From Pocillopora verrucosa (Eukaryota > Cnidaria > Anthozoa > Scleractinia > Pocilloporidae): a stretch of 64,000 bases of DNA. Every line of letters starts with the position of its first letter. Positions within the stretch are counted from its first letter, which is position 1. Position numbers and translations under genes: made by a program. Positions 53,832 through 64,000 of the stretch are shown here, in pieces. The stretch spans positions 11,104,011 through 11,168,010 of the forward strand of contig NC_089313.1 of NCBI RefSeq assembly GCF_036669915.1, in the 5' to 3' direction. The notes beneath the pieces are model-generated. The model made no database searches. It was not told the origin of the DNA and worked only from the letters and a program-made list of their open reading frames with translations.

Positions 53832-56800
53832 ATGGATTGGGAATTCGAAGGAGAGCGCAAATTGGTGTGTAGATTTATTTCACAGACATGCTGTAGCTTT
53901 AGTTTTGGTGGTATTATTTGAGAACAGTAAATATCATAATTTACTCGTCAGAACGCGTTTTTATTTAGTTGAAGAGCGCCGTGCGTTACTTTGTGTTTCG
54001 CTGGAGATAATTTTCGGCTCTTTTAACATCTCTCGATAAAATTTTCCCAATTCATCGCAGAGAAAGCAGAGTCGAAGGAATTACAACTACGACACAGATG
54101 ATATTATCGAAGGGAAACGAACATTTAGCGTCGAGGAAAAGCTAAACAGTCCTAAATTCACGGAGGGAGATTTCGTGCAGAAACTCACAGGAGATGGTGG
54201 GTGAAAAGAATTGCCTTGTTGAATAAAGTCATTTTATAGAAAACTTCTTTGCTTACTGTTTGTCTTACTATTGTAGAATTAAACCTAAAGTTTATACAAG
54301 AAAACGGCTTTTCCTTTCCCATGGTAATCAAACACCCAGACGGGTTAGATATGCGGTACGTATTTTGTTCAGCCTTCACGGGTTTCTGCAAATTTTCTCA
54401 GTCATTTTTCAAATTTCTAAGAGTAAGCTTATTAAAGCTCAGACTTCTCTGAATTTTACAACCATTGTAGGGTTCCGCGGGAAGACTTTTCAGTAGAAGA
54501 TGTCAAGAATTTTGTCGGTGAGCTTTTGAAATTATTTCAGAATGTTTACCAATTAGATGTGTGTAGTTTGAAACTGCAGATTATCAGAATCGACACATCG
54601 TGATCTCAGACCGATCCTTATGTTTATGATGGCTAGGAGCTCGAAGAATGGTGGATGTGATCGATGTCAACACTCAGCAAGCGTTAGAAATGACTTTACA
54701 ACAGTGGGTGAAATATTTTACGAGTCCAGAGCGTGAGGATATCTATAATGTTATCAGCTTGGAGTTTAGCCACACGAAATTAGAAGATTTGGTCGAGCCT
54801 CCTAAAATGGTAAGCATTGAAATTTTTCCTTTTCATTTATGAGCCAAAGAGAATTGATTTTTTATTCAATTGATGCACCTCTTAAATTAAGGCCATTTTG
54901 TCATTACTTTCAGTTCTTATCGTGGTTTGAGTTTGTGTTTCGCTGAAGTGATATAATTTACATTATTGGTTGCTTGTTAGTTCTTAAATGTCACTAAAGT
55001 TAAGTAATTGTTGTTTTTTAATTTGAACGTGTTCTGTAGAGCTTCTTTCTTTTGAAAAAGTTGCATCTCGTGGTCGAGTTTCGCTGAATGGAGTGTACAG
55101 TGTCTTTGGCACGACCTTCTCGTGGTAACTAGTTGGTTTGGAACTAGCGAAAGCGATATAAACGCAGATTTCATTCGTCACTTCGCCCAGAATACTATTT
55201 TACCCACAGAAATCGATCTAAGCTTGATGAAAAAGAACTAAAGAGGTTATTTTTTTAAGATGTCCAAGAACTGAGCCTTGTGGAAGCCCCCCTGATAACA
55301 CGACTATGCCCCAACTTTCAGTACTAACCACACGCCCTCCGAAAACAAAATCTAAAACGGTGATGAAAATCCAAGTCTGATTTGTACTTGGTAAATTTGA
55401 CTCCATTATGTATGTTGTTTTTCTACTGGAGCGATTGTGAGATCATTTTATTGAAGTATTTTAATTGGTGGCGAGGATCTTGTAACTAAGCCTGAAATCG
55501 TAAGGTTTTTGACTGGCTGTAGTCCATGAAACACTGCCACCACAAATTCAAGAAACCTTTTCGGTCTCGGTAAAGCAAACTGGCGAGTGAATTATAGCCG
55601 CCCTTTCAAAGAGATTACTTCTTACTAATTACTAATTGTTACTAGTTTCGGTCCAGAAGCAATTGTGCGAAGCTTCTCTTGACTTTTGGGTACGTTCCTT
55701 TGCTTGCAACCGCAAATGCGTCACCCCCTAGCAATCACTCTACAAGTTTTAAAATGACCGTGTGTGTTTACGTTTAATAGTCCCTTTCACGAGACCGTTA
55801 CACATATTTATCCACATATTATTGGAGAATAAAGCCTGGTTCAGCTTTTTAGTACGATTTTTTACATAGAAGATCAAATAAGTTTTAAATATCGGCAAAA
55901 AATGCAGCGTGGCTTGTGTTGCTTTAGTTATGTAAATATGGCGGCAGGCTCCGAGTTAGCTCTTCTTTAACACCGCACGAGATCAAACGAAAGTGAAATT
56001 TTAGCCCTAGAAAGTGCGCCGATTTTTAAATGTCATCCTTTGTACTGCATTTCTGATGTTTATCTTGATTGTCACCACAAGTTTTAGACTGGAAATAATC
56101 TGCGTGCGATTTTGAGCACGGTTGCTCTTCAATAAGAACTGGTTCAACACTGCTCCTGCAGGTTTCATAAAAAGTATTTTAGTGGACACAGAATTGTCAT
56201 GATCAAGGATATGATGAAGATTTTGTCATCGAGTTGCTTGACGTGGGAAATATAATTTGGCTAGGGAATGGGCCATTGCGAAGGCACAATTAAAAAAAGT
56301 ACATTGGTGCGAGAGTTATTTGACTTAAAACTTATCGAATGACCGTGCTGTGTTCTGTAGTTTGGGTGTAACCGTCTCAGGTACTTGCATTCCTCACTGA
56401 CCTTTAGAGGGTTCGTTTCGATGCCGAGTTGTGATACGCGTCGCTAAATATTTATCATATTGACAGAATTTACTCTCTTTTGTAATGGAGCAGCTTATAA
56501 TATTTTATTACATAATATGAATTGAAATAGTCTCTTTTTTCAGTGAAATCGGTCCAAATAATTCTTTAATGGCTCATCTTTTCTTCCTTTAACTATTTCA
56601 CCAACCAGCATCTTCAAGTTGATCAAAGTTGTTAGAAACGAAAGCTGAGAGTCGGTTCCTTGCAGAAAATATTCGTCCCACAAGAAATGAAACGTTTTGT
56701 TCAGCTCATTTTGTAAAATAGGATAAGGGGAAATCGTAATCAATTAAAAAAAGTAATGACAAGCACCAGAAACAAGCTGAAAATAATTGGGAGTAGTTTG

Positions 56801-59800
56801 AATTTCTTTGCCGTTCGCCAAGATTGAAGAATTTTTGTGTACTCTTCGGTCAATTCCACATAATGAATTGATAAAATCAACATAATATTCACTACTTCAA
56901 GCTGAAATACGACACGATGGTGAATAATTAATGTAAGCAGAAGATATTTCACGTCTTTCATTTTGCATTTACTGGCCTACCTATTCTGGGTTTGGTGAGA
57001 GATAGGAAACGTTTTCGCTCGTCAAGACCTTGTAACTCAACCAAGCAGTGGTAATATGTAGTTTTGCCCATGCACCTAGCTGGTTATTTTAGAATTATAA
57101 TTTTGTACTTGGTTTTCTTTGCGTCTTTTCCTATGAAAACGCAAAAGTAAGGTTATCCTGCTCCCAGATATGACTGTGGATTTTTGAAATTCTGGTGGGG
57201 ATTCTAAATGATTCAATTTCAGATTATGGAATTCTTATATTTCCTCCATTTCTATCTCTCCCTGTAAATTTTTTTTTTGTTTTTTGTTTTTTTTCGTTTT
57301 AGTTTCCCACCGCGAAACCAACCATTGGCGTTGAACGGTCATAGGAATTGTAGCTTTTTCTCTGTGAATGGAGGTTGAAGTTCACACAAATGTGCTTTAA
57401 AACATGTATTGGTATCCGTCTTTTAATTTTAGCACAGCATGCTTCTTAGTTTATTTTATACTTAATCTGAAAAGTTCGTAGTCTCTTTTATAAAAAGATA
57501 TACGATTTCTTTCAGGTTCGTGAAATGGACTGGGTGAATGTCGTGTGGCCCCAACATCTCATTGAGCAACAGAGAGATTCAACAAATTCTTTAGCAGATA
57601 TGAAGTATCCTAAAGTTAGAAAGTAAGTTTTTAAATTAAGGACTATTAATAACTCCTTGATATGTGGTCTGCAGACGAGTTATGTGCATGCACACCGGCG
57701 CTCATAAATTTGATTTGGCGGATTAGATCGATCTGAATCAGACCAATTTTTTCACTGAAATTGTCTGTTGTCCATACGCAAGTGACTATCATTCGTGATG
57801 AAAATATAGCACGTGCTCAATTGCATGATCATTTCTAACATAAATATACTGAACGTGAAAATTATTCACATCAATGAAATAACGATTTGATTTCTTTGAT
57901 TCTTGTTCGTCTCAGGCGACGTTTGAAGATGGCTTTCGAACTTTTTAAATCTTAATAATGTGAACTATTTAATTAAACTTAGAGTTTTCTTTTGGAAGCT
58001 GAAGCTTTTGGACAAAATCAGTATTGAGTCCAGGCTGCCTAACTACTCTCAGCTGGGTTCGAGTGTGGTCACCACGCGCTGAACAGATTAAAGTACAAAG
58101 TCGTTTGAGATTTTCTTTAAACACGAAACACTGCTTAATCGCAGTTATTTTAAAGTGTAGTAAAAACAATTCTCCAAATCAGTCAAGTTAGAGACAAAAC
58201 TCAAGCGCTCTTGCAACTGAACGAGATGAATATATTCAAATATCTGCGATCAACATGTATTGAATTTGTGCGCTCCATGTTTACTTTCGAAATGTGATTT
58301 TGTGTAACTCATAGGGTAACCGTTGGACTCTTTAGTGTTGTTCATTGTATGGTATTTAAAATATTGTTCAAGGAATAACACCTTGCCGTCGAAGCAGGTA
58401 TTGAAGGACGAGCGTTTTCCGTTGAAATCGCTACGAAACGGCGGAAAACAAAGAACGAAATTCATTTTGAATTCAATCTGCATTCCCTGGTGAAATTTTT
58501 GCATTTCTTTCCCCTTTCAAATGCTAAAAAAGAGAGGAAAAATCTTCATATAGCGTTCTTAGTTATGAATAGCATTGAGAAAATCTCTTTCGAGACTCTT
58601 CGCTTAATTTTGCTCTTCAATTTCGGGTAGAAATCCCATGTTGCAAGATTGCTTTATTGCGTGACTCTCAGGGAACGATAAACAAACTTCTGTTTCATCA
58701 ACAGTGAACAGCAAGTTATTTTGTAACACGTTTCAGTCGCTTAAATCCCTTTCAGATGTTACTGTCAAACTGCTGGGGAATGCGTTTTTGACAGTCGGGC
58801 TTGTTCGTCGTGAATAACTTTTTTGTGGTTAGGCTTGTTCATGTTTTCTCTGCTTATGTGGTTATGGTCGACTGAACAAACCTTTACTGCGTTTTCGTGT
58901 CGTCTTCGTTTTGCTTTAGTTCGACAAGGTGAGACTTTCCTTCGGTTCAAGCGCGTTGTAGATTGGCTGTTTGAGCGATTACGTTGGTAGGGAAGCGATT
59001 TTTAAGCCGAAAAGGATGGACTGTCTACTCCAAAAGGCGAAGATAGACAAGTAGTTTCTTTACCTCAACTCTAATTGCTAATTCATTCCGCTGTATGCTT
59101 AGGAAAGATCACTGGAAACTGGATGCAAAATTTCATTTTTTCGAATCAAGAACGACAAAAAACACTTCACGGAAGTATTATTTAAAAGCATGAATTTCAA
59201 CTCTTTGCATTCTGGTTCTGTGTTTTGTCAGTCTTTTAAAACGATTTCACCATAACAACAGACTCAAGTAGTTTGAACTTTGAGAGAAACGAAGGGTTCA
59301 AATGTTAAAAAAAAATTCCACTATAGTCAATTGCTTTTTTAGAGGAGCTAACTCCAATATTCTTCAAAAAGTACAATTTCTCTAAGCGAAGATATAAATT
59401 TTAACAGCGCCTAAGAGGAATAAAATGTGCAGCTTTGTGGTAAGAACACTCACTGTTCCGAATCAATACAGTGTGCTTTTGTTCAGTTGTAAACACAATT
59501 AGCACAACCTTTTCAGAACTCCACTTGGTGAACTTATGTCTTAAAATTTGTTCATGTATTCTTCGACAGTTTAATCATGCCAATGTGTCAGGAGAAGGTT
59601 GGGAAATTATTTGAAAAAAAACCGGTCCCTCCTGAAAATATTATGAAAATATTATGATCTCAGTGATAATTTTGATAAATGGAAAAAATAAATCTCACAA
59701 GAATCTGATGTAGACAACAGATTTTATCAGTTAATTGTTTGGTGTATTTGTTGTTTTGTGTATTTGTAGTTCGGTTCGACTTTTTGAAGGGTAGGTCCCT

Positions 59801-62800
59801 CTTCCAACCAACAAAAGTAAACCTGTAGGCAGGCAAGGGAAGTCTTTATTTTGTTGTGTATAAATATAACTTTGAAAATCTTCCTTCCTGATCGACGAAA
59901 CATTTTCTTGTCCGGCAATACGGTCATTTGTTCTGCCCTCTCATTATTCGAGAGAATATTTCACTAGGCTTATTGTTCCTTCCTGTGATTGCTGTGATAG
60001 AAAACCTATCAATGATATTACTTTTAAAAAGTGAAAACCGCTTTACAAAGCGAACAGTTTGATACACGAGTAGTGAAGGAAGAGACCAGAAAAAGCACTG
60101 AATGACAAGTAATTCGACAATAAACAGGTAGTTGTCATTTTCGTGCGTTATAAATGTAGTCCCATTATCTAGACTTTCTAGAATGTTGTCTTTTCTCAAA
60201 GGCGAACCAGATTGCAAAATTATCCCGACACGTTTGGGTGTCTGTTTTACCAAATGAACCATTTTGTGCACGAAGGTGGTAACTACCCTCTGGTAATCTT
60301 TGATTTTGGTTGGTTTGGTGAGAAGTTGCAACAAAAGCATGTCACAGCTGATGTTCAAACAGTTAATTGTTGTTTGTTTCTTTGAGAATAGCTCTCTCTT
60401 AAAGCCCACGCTAATATCCAAGTCTTAAAATAGCCAACAAACCATCCTACCTCTGTTAATGCCCCCATCAAAGAAGCAATTCACTAACTGGTGCTTTATA
60501 AAAACTTGTTTACCCCGCCATAAGTTATCATGTAGAGTTGATATTTCAGATCAGACTGCCTTTTTACGTCAACATTAGAAATCAATTGAAAAATGCCTCA
60601 GCGCAATTATTATAAATGTTCACAATACCTTCATTTAGCAAATCACAGAAAATTTTTGATGTCTGTGAATCGACTGAGATGGCGTAATTATTTGTCTCTA
60701 GGATAACCATGAATAATTATTCTCAGGGTTCTGCATAGAAAGAACAAAAGATGTTTGAACACTTTCAAAAAGCAAACCGTTAACTTCCCTTGCAGAATTA
60801 ATTAAATGGCGCTTTGCGTGCCCTTTTCTTTGACCGATTCAGATTTTATTTTCATTTCAGCAGACGTAAATTTAGCCATGCCGCAAGTATTCACTTTCAC
60901 GTGTTGCGCAATCCTCGAAACCTTTGTCTGGCATTGTTGAGAATCGAAGCTTCTCGAGGAATCCTGCAAGAATCTTAATAAGCAAAGTCACAGTGAAACC
61001 TGTATTTCAGCGCTCTTGTGTTCAGGTGACACGTCCATTGAAAGGACACAAACTTAAGTCCCGGCCGAAAAAAACATGCGCGGACACTTCTCTTCAATCA
61101 GTACCTTGTTAATATGTCTCAAAAGAGATATTAAACCCTCAATTATGAAACAAGAATTGTCAACAACAGAAATCCCCCCACGCGCCGTACAGCTATGGAG
61201 CAAAAATCGTTTCTGATAGAGGGCCATTTGTGTGGAACTGCTGACTACCCAAAAACGGAGTCTTTCAAACATAGCAGCTGAAGGAATCACTGGCTAGAAT
61301 GTCGTCCTAGTTTCTGACTCATTTTCAGTAGAAATTAACCCATTTTAGAGTTTTCTGTGGCAGTTTACATCTTTTTTGTGATAGTTTTACATATGAATCA
61401 TAGGATAATTTCGTTTCAATAAAAGTAATGCATTGTATCTTCAGAGGATGCTTCACCTATTCGTGAGAGTTTCTTTGGAATAGAGGTTACGCTTTATTTG
61501 GGTTTAACTTGGAAGGCCTTTCTCTTACATTACTGAAGGTGTTTAGCTCACTTTCTTGTCTAAAAGTGACCCTTTTTTTTTCCCTTAATCAGGTACGTGT
61601 TGATGAGTGTTGGTGGCTGCTACACCGACTTTCACATAGACTTCGGTGGCACCTCAGTGTGGTACCACATAATGAGAGGCAGGAAGGTCAGCTATTTTGG
61701 TTGTTACACTTAAAACCTATGTGCTCTGCTTAAAACCAAAGGAAAGGATATAGTGGGCCTTTGAGAAATCAGAAGAGGAAAATGAGATGAATTAATTTGA
61801 TTGAAAGAATTTGGTTTTGGTTCCTTATCTGCTTGCTTGGGAGTGGGGCGAGGGTTTTCTTAGACCAATCTTGAGGTGTAGCCAAGCAAATCCAATTCAG
61901 TCTGGGAGTACTTTGTACTATCCATTCAACATTTCTCCAAATGTCTTTAAAGCGTGACTTTGCACATCATGGTGATGTGCCAGTGTTCATGAGTGTTGAG
62001 TCCTCATCTGGATCTTTGGTGAGACTTGTCACGTAGTTTTAAAGAATTACATGACAGATCTGCCTTGTCACTTAACACTTCTCTTCGTGTCGTGGAAGGA
62101 AGCTTATCTCATAGAGCGTTACCCGTAGAGTATCTTGCGTGTTATGCTAGCAAGACGAAAACATGCCCACTTTGTGCAAGACTTTTTTGCCTTTGATATT
62201 AACAATACCAACCGAAACATCCTTTGAACCATGTGTATGTATTTCTTCGAACGGGTTAATAATAGTAATACACTCCTACGTTGCAGGTTTTCTGGCTAAT
62301 TCCACCCACTGAGAAGAATCTCCATTTGTACGAACAGTGGGTGCTATCTGGAAAACAACAAAATGTTTTCTTTGGTGATCAAGTGGAGAAATGTTGCCGC
62401 ACTTATTTGGAGAAAGGAGATACGTTCTTGATTCCCACAGGTGAGAAGGAAAACACCACAAGGGGGTAAGAGAGAATGAGTCTCAAGTCATAATTTGGTA
62501 TACGAAAATTCGATTTTGAGTGTTTCTTTTTTGTTGTTGTTCAGTAGCTCTTTTACTCTTTTATTTTATTTGTGACACAAACCCTTTGATCCCCAAGAGT
62601 GACCGCATCTAACATGTACTCACAAAATCCCACCTGAATCACACCTCAGGGTCACCAGAATAAAGCAAATAACCACCAACTGAAGAAGCTCTTGAATGTT
62701 GAACAAATTCTCTTTGTCAGCTTCTTAGGAAATGTCTAGAGGACTGTATGGAGAATATGCATATTGATGCAAGGGTGTGTAGGGTTAGCCTAAGATTTTT

Positions 62801-63595
62801 ATTGGAATAAACTTTTCAAGTCTACAGTTATGGGGGTCAATAACACTGCAATTTCTACCTGTCATACGAATGGATTATAGGCTGTTCAAATACAAAAGGA
62901 GGCCTACCCCCCCTTCCTCAAGAAGATAATTTGGTTTTATCAAGTGAGTTGATAATGTAAATTGGCTACCGTAAAGAGTTTATACAGTGGGCGATTTACA
63001 TTATCAACTCAGTTGATGAAACTAAATTACCTTGTAATACCCCTCACTGATGCAGCACAACAGTTCCTTTAATAACTTACCCCTTCCACTCCCAGTAGGC
63101 TCACTTTTCTTTCCCTATGCGGAATTAAGGTTACAGAGTGTTAGTTGGTCAGTCGGTCGGTCAGTCGGTCGATGATGAATTAAGGAGAGGGACTTGATAG
63201 AACCAGGTGGTAGAATCCACCTGAAGATAATTAATGGTAATATGAAGGAGAAAACTCTGATTCGGTTTGTAATCTTACGAGTGATTTAACAAGAGAGGGA
63301 GCTAACAGTGAACTTACACTATGAACAAACCGTGATCCAGCTCTTCAAGGAATGGAACGCTTGAGGCGATAGTGAATCGCGTTTTATGTTGTTTCCTTCT
63401 CGGATGATACAAGTTTGACTTATGAAACTTAAAGCTTGCTCACCAAGCTTGACTTATGATCACTTTGTGATGTGTTTAGGGTGGATTCATGCCGTGTTTA
63501 CCCCTGAGGACTCGCTTGTATTCGGCGGGAATTTTGTGCACAGTTATAACATCCCGGGACAAATTAAAATCAGTCAGATCGAAGACAATACCAAG
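53832..63595 (+). CDS. KDM2-family JmjC histone H3K36 demethylase, 5' part (9 exons, 313 codons, continues)
   Basis: Exons: 53832-53864, 54061-54196, 54277-54355, 54471-54517, 54637-54809, 57516-57622, 61593-61686, 62287-62440 and 63480-63595. All have GT-AG junctions and together they keep one frame (939 nt). The text matches KDM2A/KDM2B (JHDM1): [112 protein letters not shown] and [14 protein letters not shown]. The iron ligands are intact: H206, D208 and H278. The 2-oxoglutarate contacts T203 and K223 are also present. In the nucleus it would remove methyl groups from histone H3 lysine 36. The expected CXXC, PHD, F-box and LRR parts would lie beyond the window. The N-terminus is short (first exon [11 protein letters not shown]). 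Introns 5 and 6 are long (2.7 and 4.0 kb). Confidence 0.96.
54810..57515 (+). other. KDM2 intron 5, contains a LINE RT fragment
   Basis: Between the donor GTAAGC at 54810 and acceptor TTTCTTTCAG at 57515. On the minus strand 55250-55400 reads [18 protein letters not shown] and [11 protein letters not shown], a LINE RT motif B fragment. Nothing else coding was recognised. Confidence 0.55.
55218..55406 (-). pseudogene. LINE reverse transcriptase fragment
   Basis: A 62-codon frame with [14 protein letters not shown], the GVPQGSVLGPLLF block of non-LTR reverse transcriptases, preceded by [16 protein letters not shown] (the R-x-x-V-x-V-x-G part). It is truncated on both sides and is a relic within a KDM2 intron. 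Confidence 0.6.
57623..61592 (+). other. KDM2 intron 6 (4 kb); no gene recognised
   Basis: Donor GTAAGT at 57623, acceptor CCTTAATCAG ending at 61592. The largest frame inside, on the minus strand at 59924-60421 (165 codons), has no domain I recognise and no splice or repeat context, so it is left uncalled. Confidence 0.5.
62584..62790 (+). repeat. Interspersed repeat, family I (KDM2 intron 8)
   Basis: Contains CTTTGATCCCCAAGAGTGAC, CCAGAATAAAGCAAATAACC, GCTCTTGAATGTTGAACAAA and GATGCAAGGGTGTGTAGGGT. Confidence 0.8.
62900..63300. repeat. Mixed repeat relics in KDM2 intron 8
   Basis: GGCTACCGTAAAGAGTTTAT and the facing blocks GTTGATAATGTAAATTGG / ACATTATCAACTCAGTTG are a Penelope-type tail. 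CAGTCGGTCGGTCAGTCGGT (63151-63170) is a short GTCG/GTCA microsatellite. ACTCTGATTCGGTTTGTAAT (63256-63275) with ACGAGTGATTTAAC belongs to the GGAGTCCAATTCGG family. Confidence 0.55.
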
Positions 63596-64000
63596 GTGAG
63601 TGTAAATCTGTTGTTTATCTTAAAATGATATTCCTCACTCCTCCCGGGTCCATCTGTCCTGCTCTGCTGCCTTGGAGGCAGGTGGTATCGAGATGGAACA
63701 GAGCGAGAAAATTATAGAATGAGAACTTTCGTCATTGGGGTGGTGCTGCTATCAAAAACAATACATCATGGTGGTTTGTGTCCATGTTCAAAAACAACAA
63801 ATTTCCTTTTCTAAGCTCTTTGTTGTAAAATTCTAAGTAGACTTGAAACCACTCCTTGTTTAGTGGCATTCCCTCATATTTATTACATGAGAGATTCGCC
63901 AGCCTTTTAATTACGGATGTAAAAACCAAGTCCAGGATACTGGTCATTATATATGGCTTAGAGAGAAGAAAGCGTCTTCACATGGAAGGAAATCTGACCA
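63596..64000 (+). other. KDM2 intron 9, partial
   Basis: Begins at donor GTGAGT (63596) and runs off the window. The minus-strand frame 63732-63947 has no domain and is taken as chance. Confidence 0.55.

Noticed and set aside
59924..60421. 165-codon minus-strand ORF in KDM2 intron 6
   Set aside because: No domain, no repeats and no splice or promoter context. AT-rich sequence gives such frames by chance, though it is the longest unexplained one.
53832..63595. Assignment to KDM7/PHF8 instead of KDM2
   Set aside because: The [20 protein letters not shown] and [12 protein letters not shown] wording and the absence of an N-terminal PHD exon fit KDM2A/B better.

Overview
This window is nuclear DNA from an animal. 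The best guess is an anthozoan cnidarian (stony coral or sea anemone type). The evidence is spliced genes with GT-AG introns of vertebrate-like families (KDM2, B4GALT, METTL27-like), an AT-rich background, several Penelope-like retroelements with hammerhead ribozymes, CR1/L2-type LINEs, PIF-Harbinger elements, and short interspersed repeats of a kind I associate with corals. No bacterial operons, CRISPR arrays or tRNA genes were seen. The species is inferred, not proved.

Layout. Positions 1-32,000 are mostly repeats and transposon remains. They hold a Penelope-like element tail with a complete minimal hammerhead ribozyme (1-800), a decayed Penelope-like element with its own upstream partial repeat (1459-4093), a Mutator-like transposase fragment (4530-5010), an SGNH fragment of probable LINE origin (8411-8905), a decayed coiled-coil ORF (10475-11110), and a 5.7 kb structure bounded by inverted repeats of about 1 kb (11618-17361). 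A tandem duplication carrying (TA)n microsatellites (19020-19592) is followed by a 27-copy 48-bp minisatellite with 288-bp higher-order structure (19741-21048). Within this half lie one apparently intact small host gene, a METTL27-like methyltransferase (24233-25859, + strand, 3 exons), and a broken LicD/fukutin-related gene (26904-30180, - strand).

From 31,800 to 37,330 there is a 532-bp PIF-Harbinger MITE with a TAA target duplication. After it comes a larger Harbinger element (33548-37324) whose transposase is split by a CR1/L2-type LINE, itself internally deleted and carrying a degenerate 2A-like motif.

From 37,700 to the window end there are three host genes on the + strand. The first is a complete 7-exon beta-1,4-galactosyltransferase (37715-45494, 441 aa). 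The second is a single-coding-exon ankyrin/coiled-coil protein (50216-52255, 679 aa) with a possible 5' noncoding exon near 47,600. The third is the 5' part of a KDM2-type JmjC histone demethylase (53832-63595, 9 exons, 313 codons, continuing beyond the window). All splice junctions chosen for the intact genes keep phase and rebuild conserved motifs. The genes do not form a pathway. Their introns and spacers carry copies of about 200-bp dispersed repeats, which occur at least nine times here.
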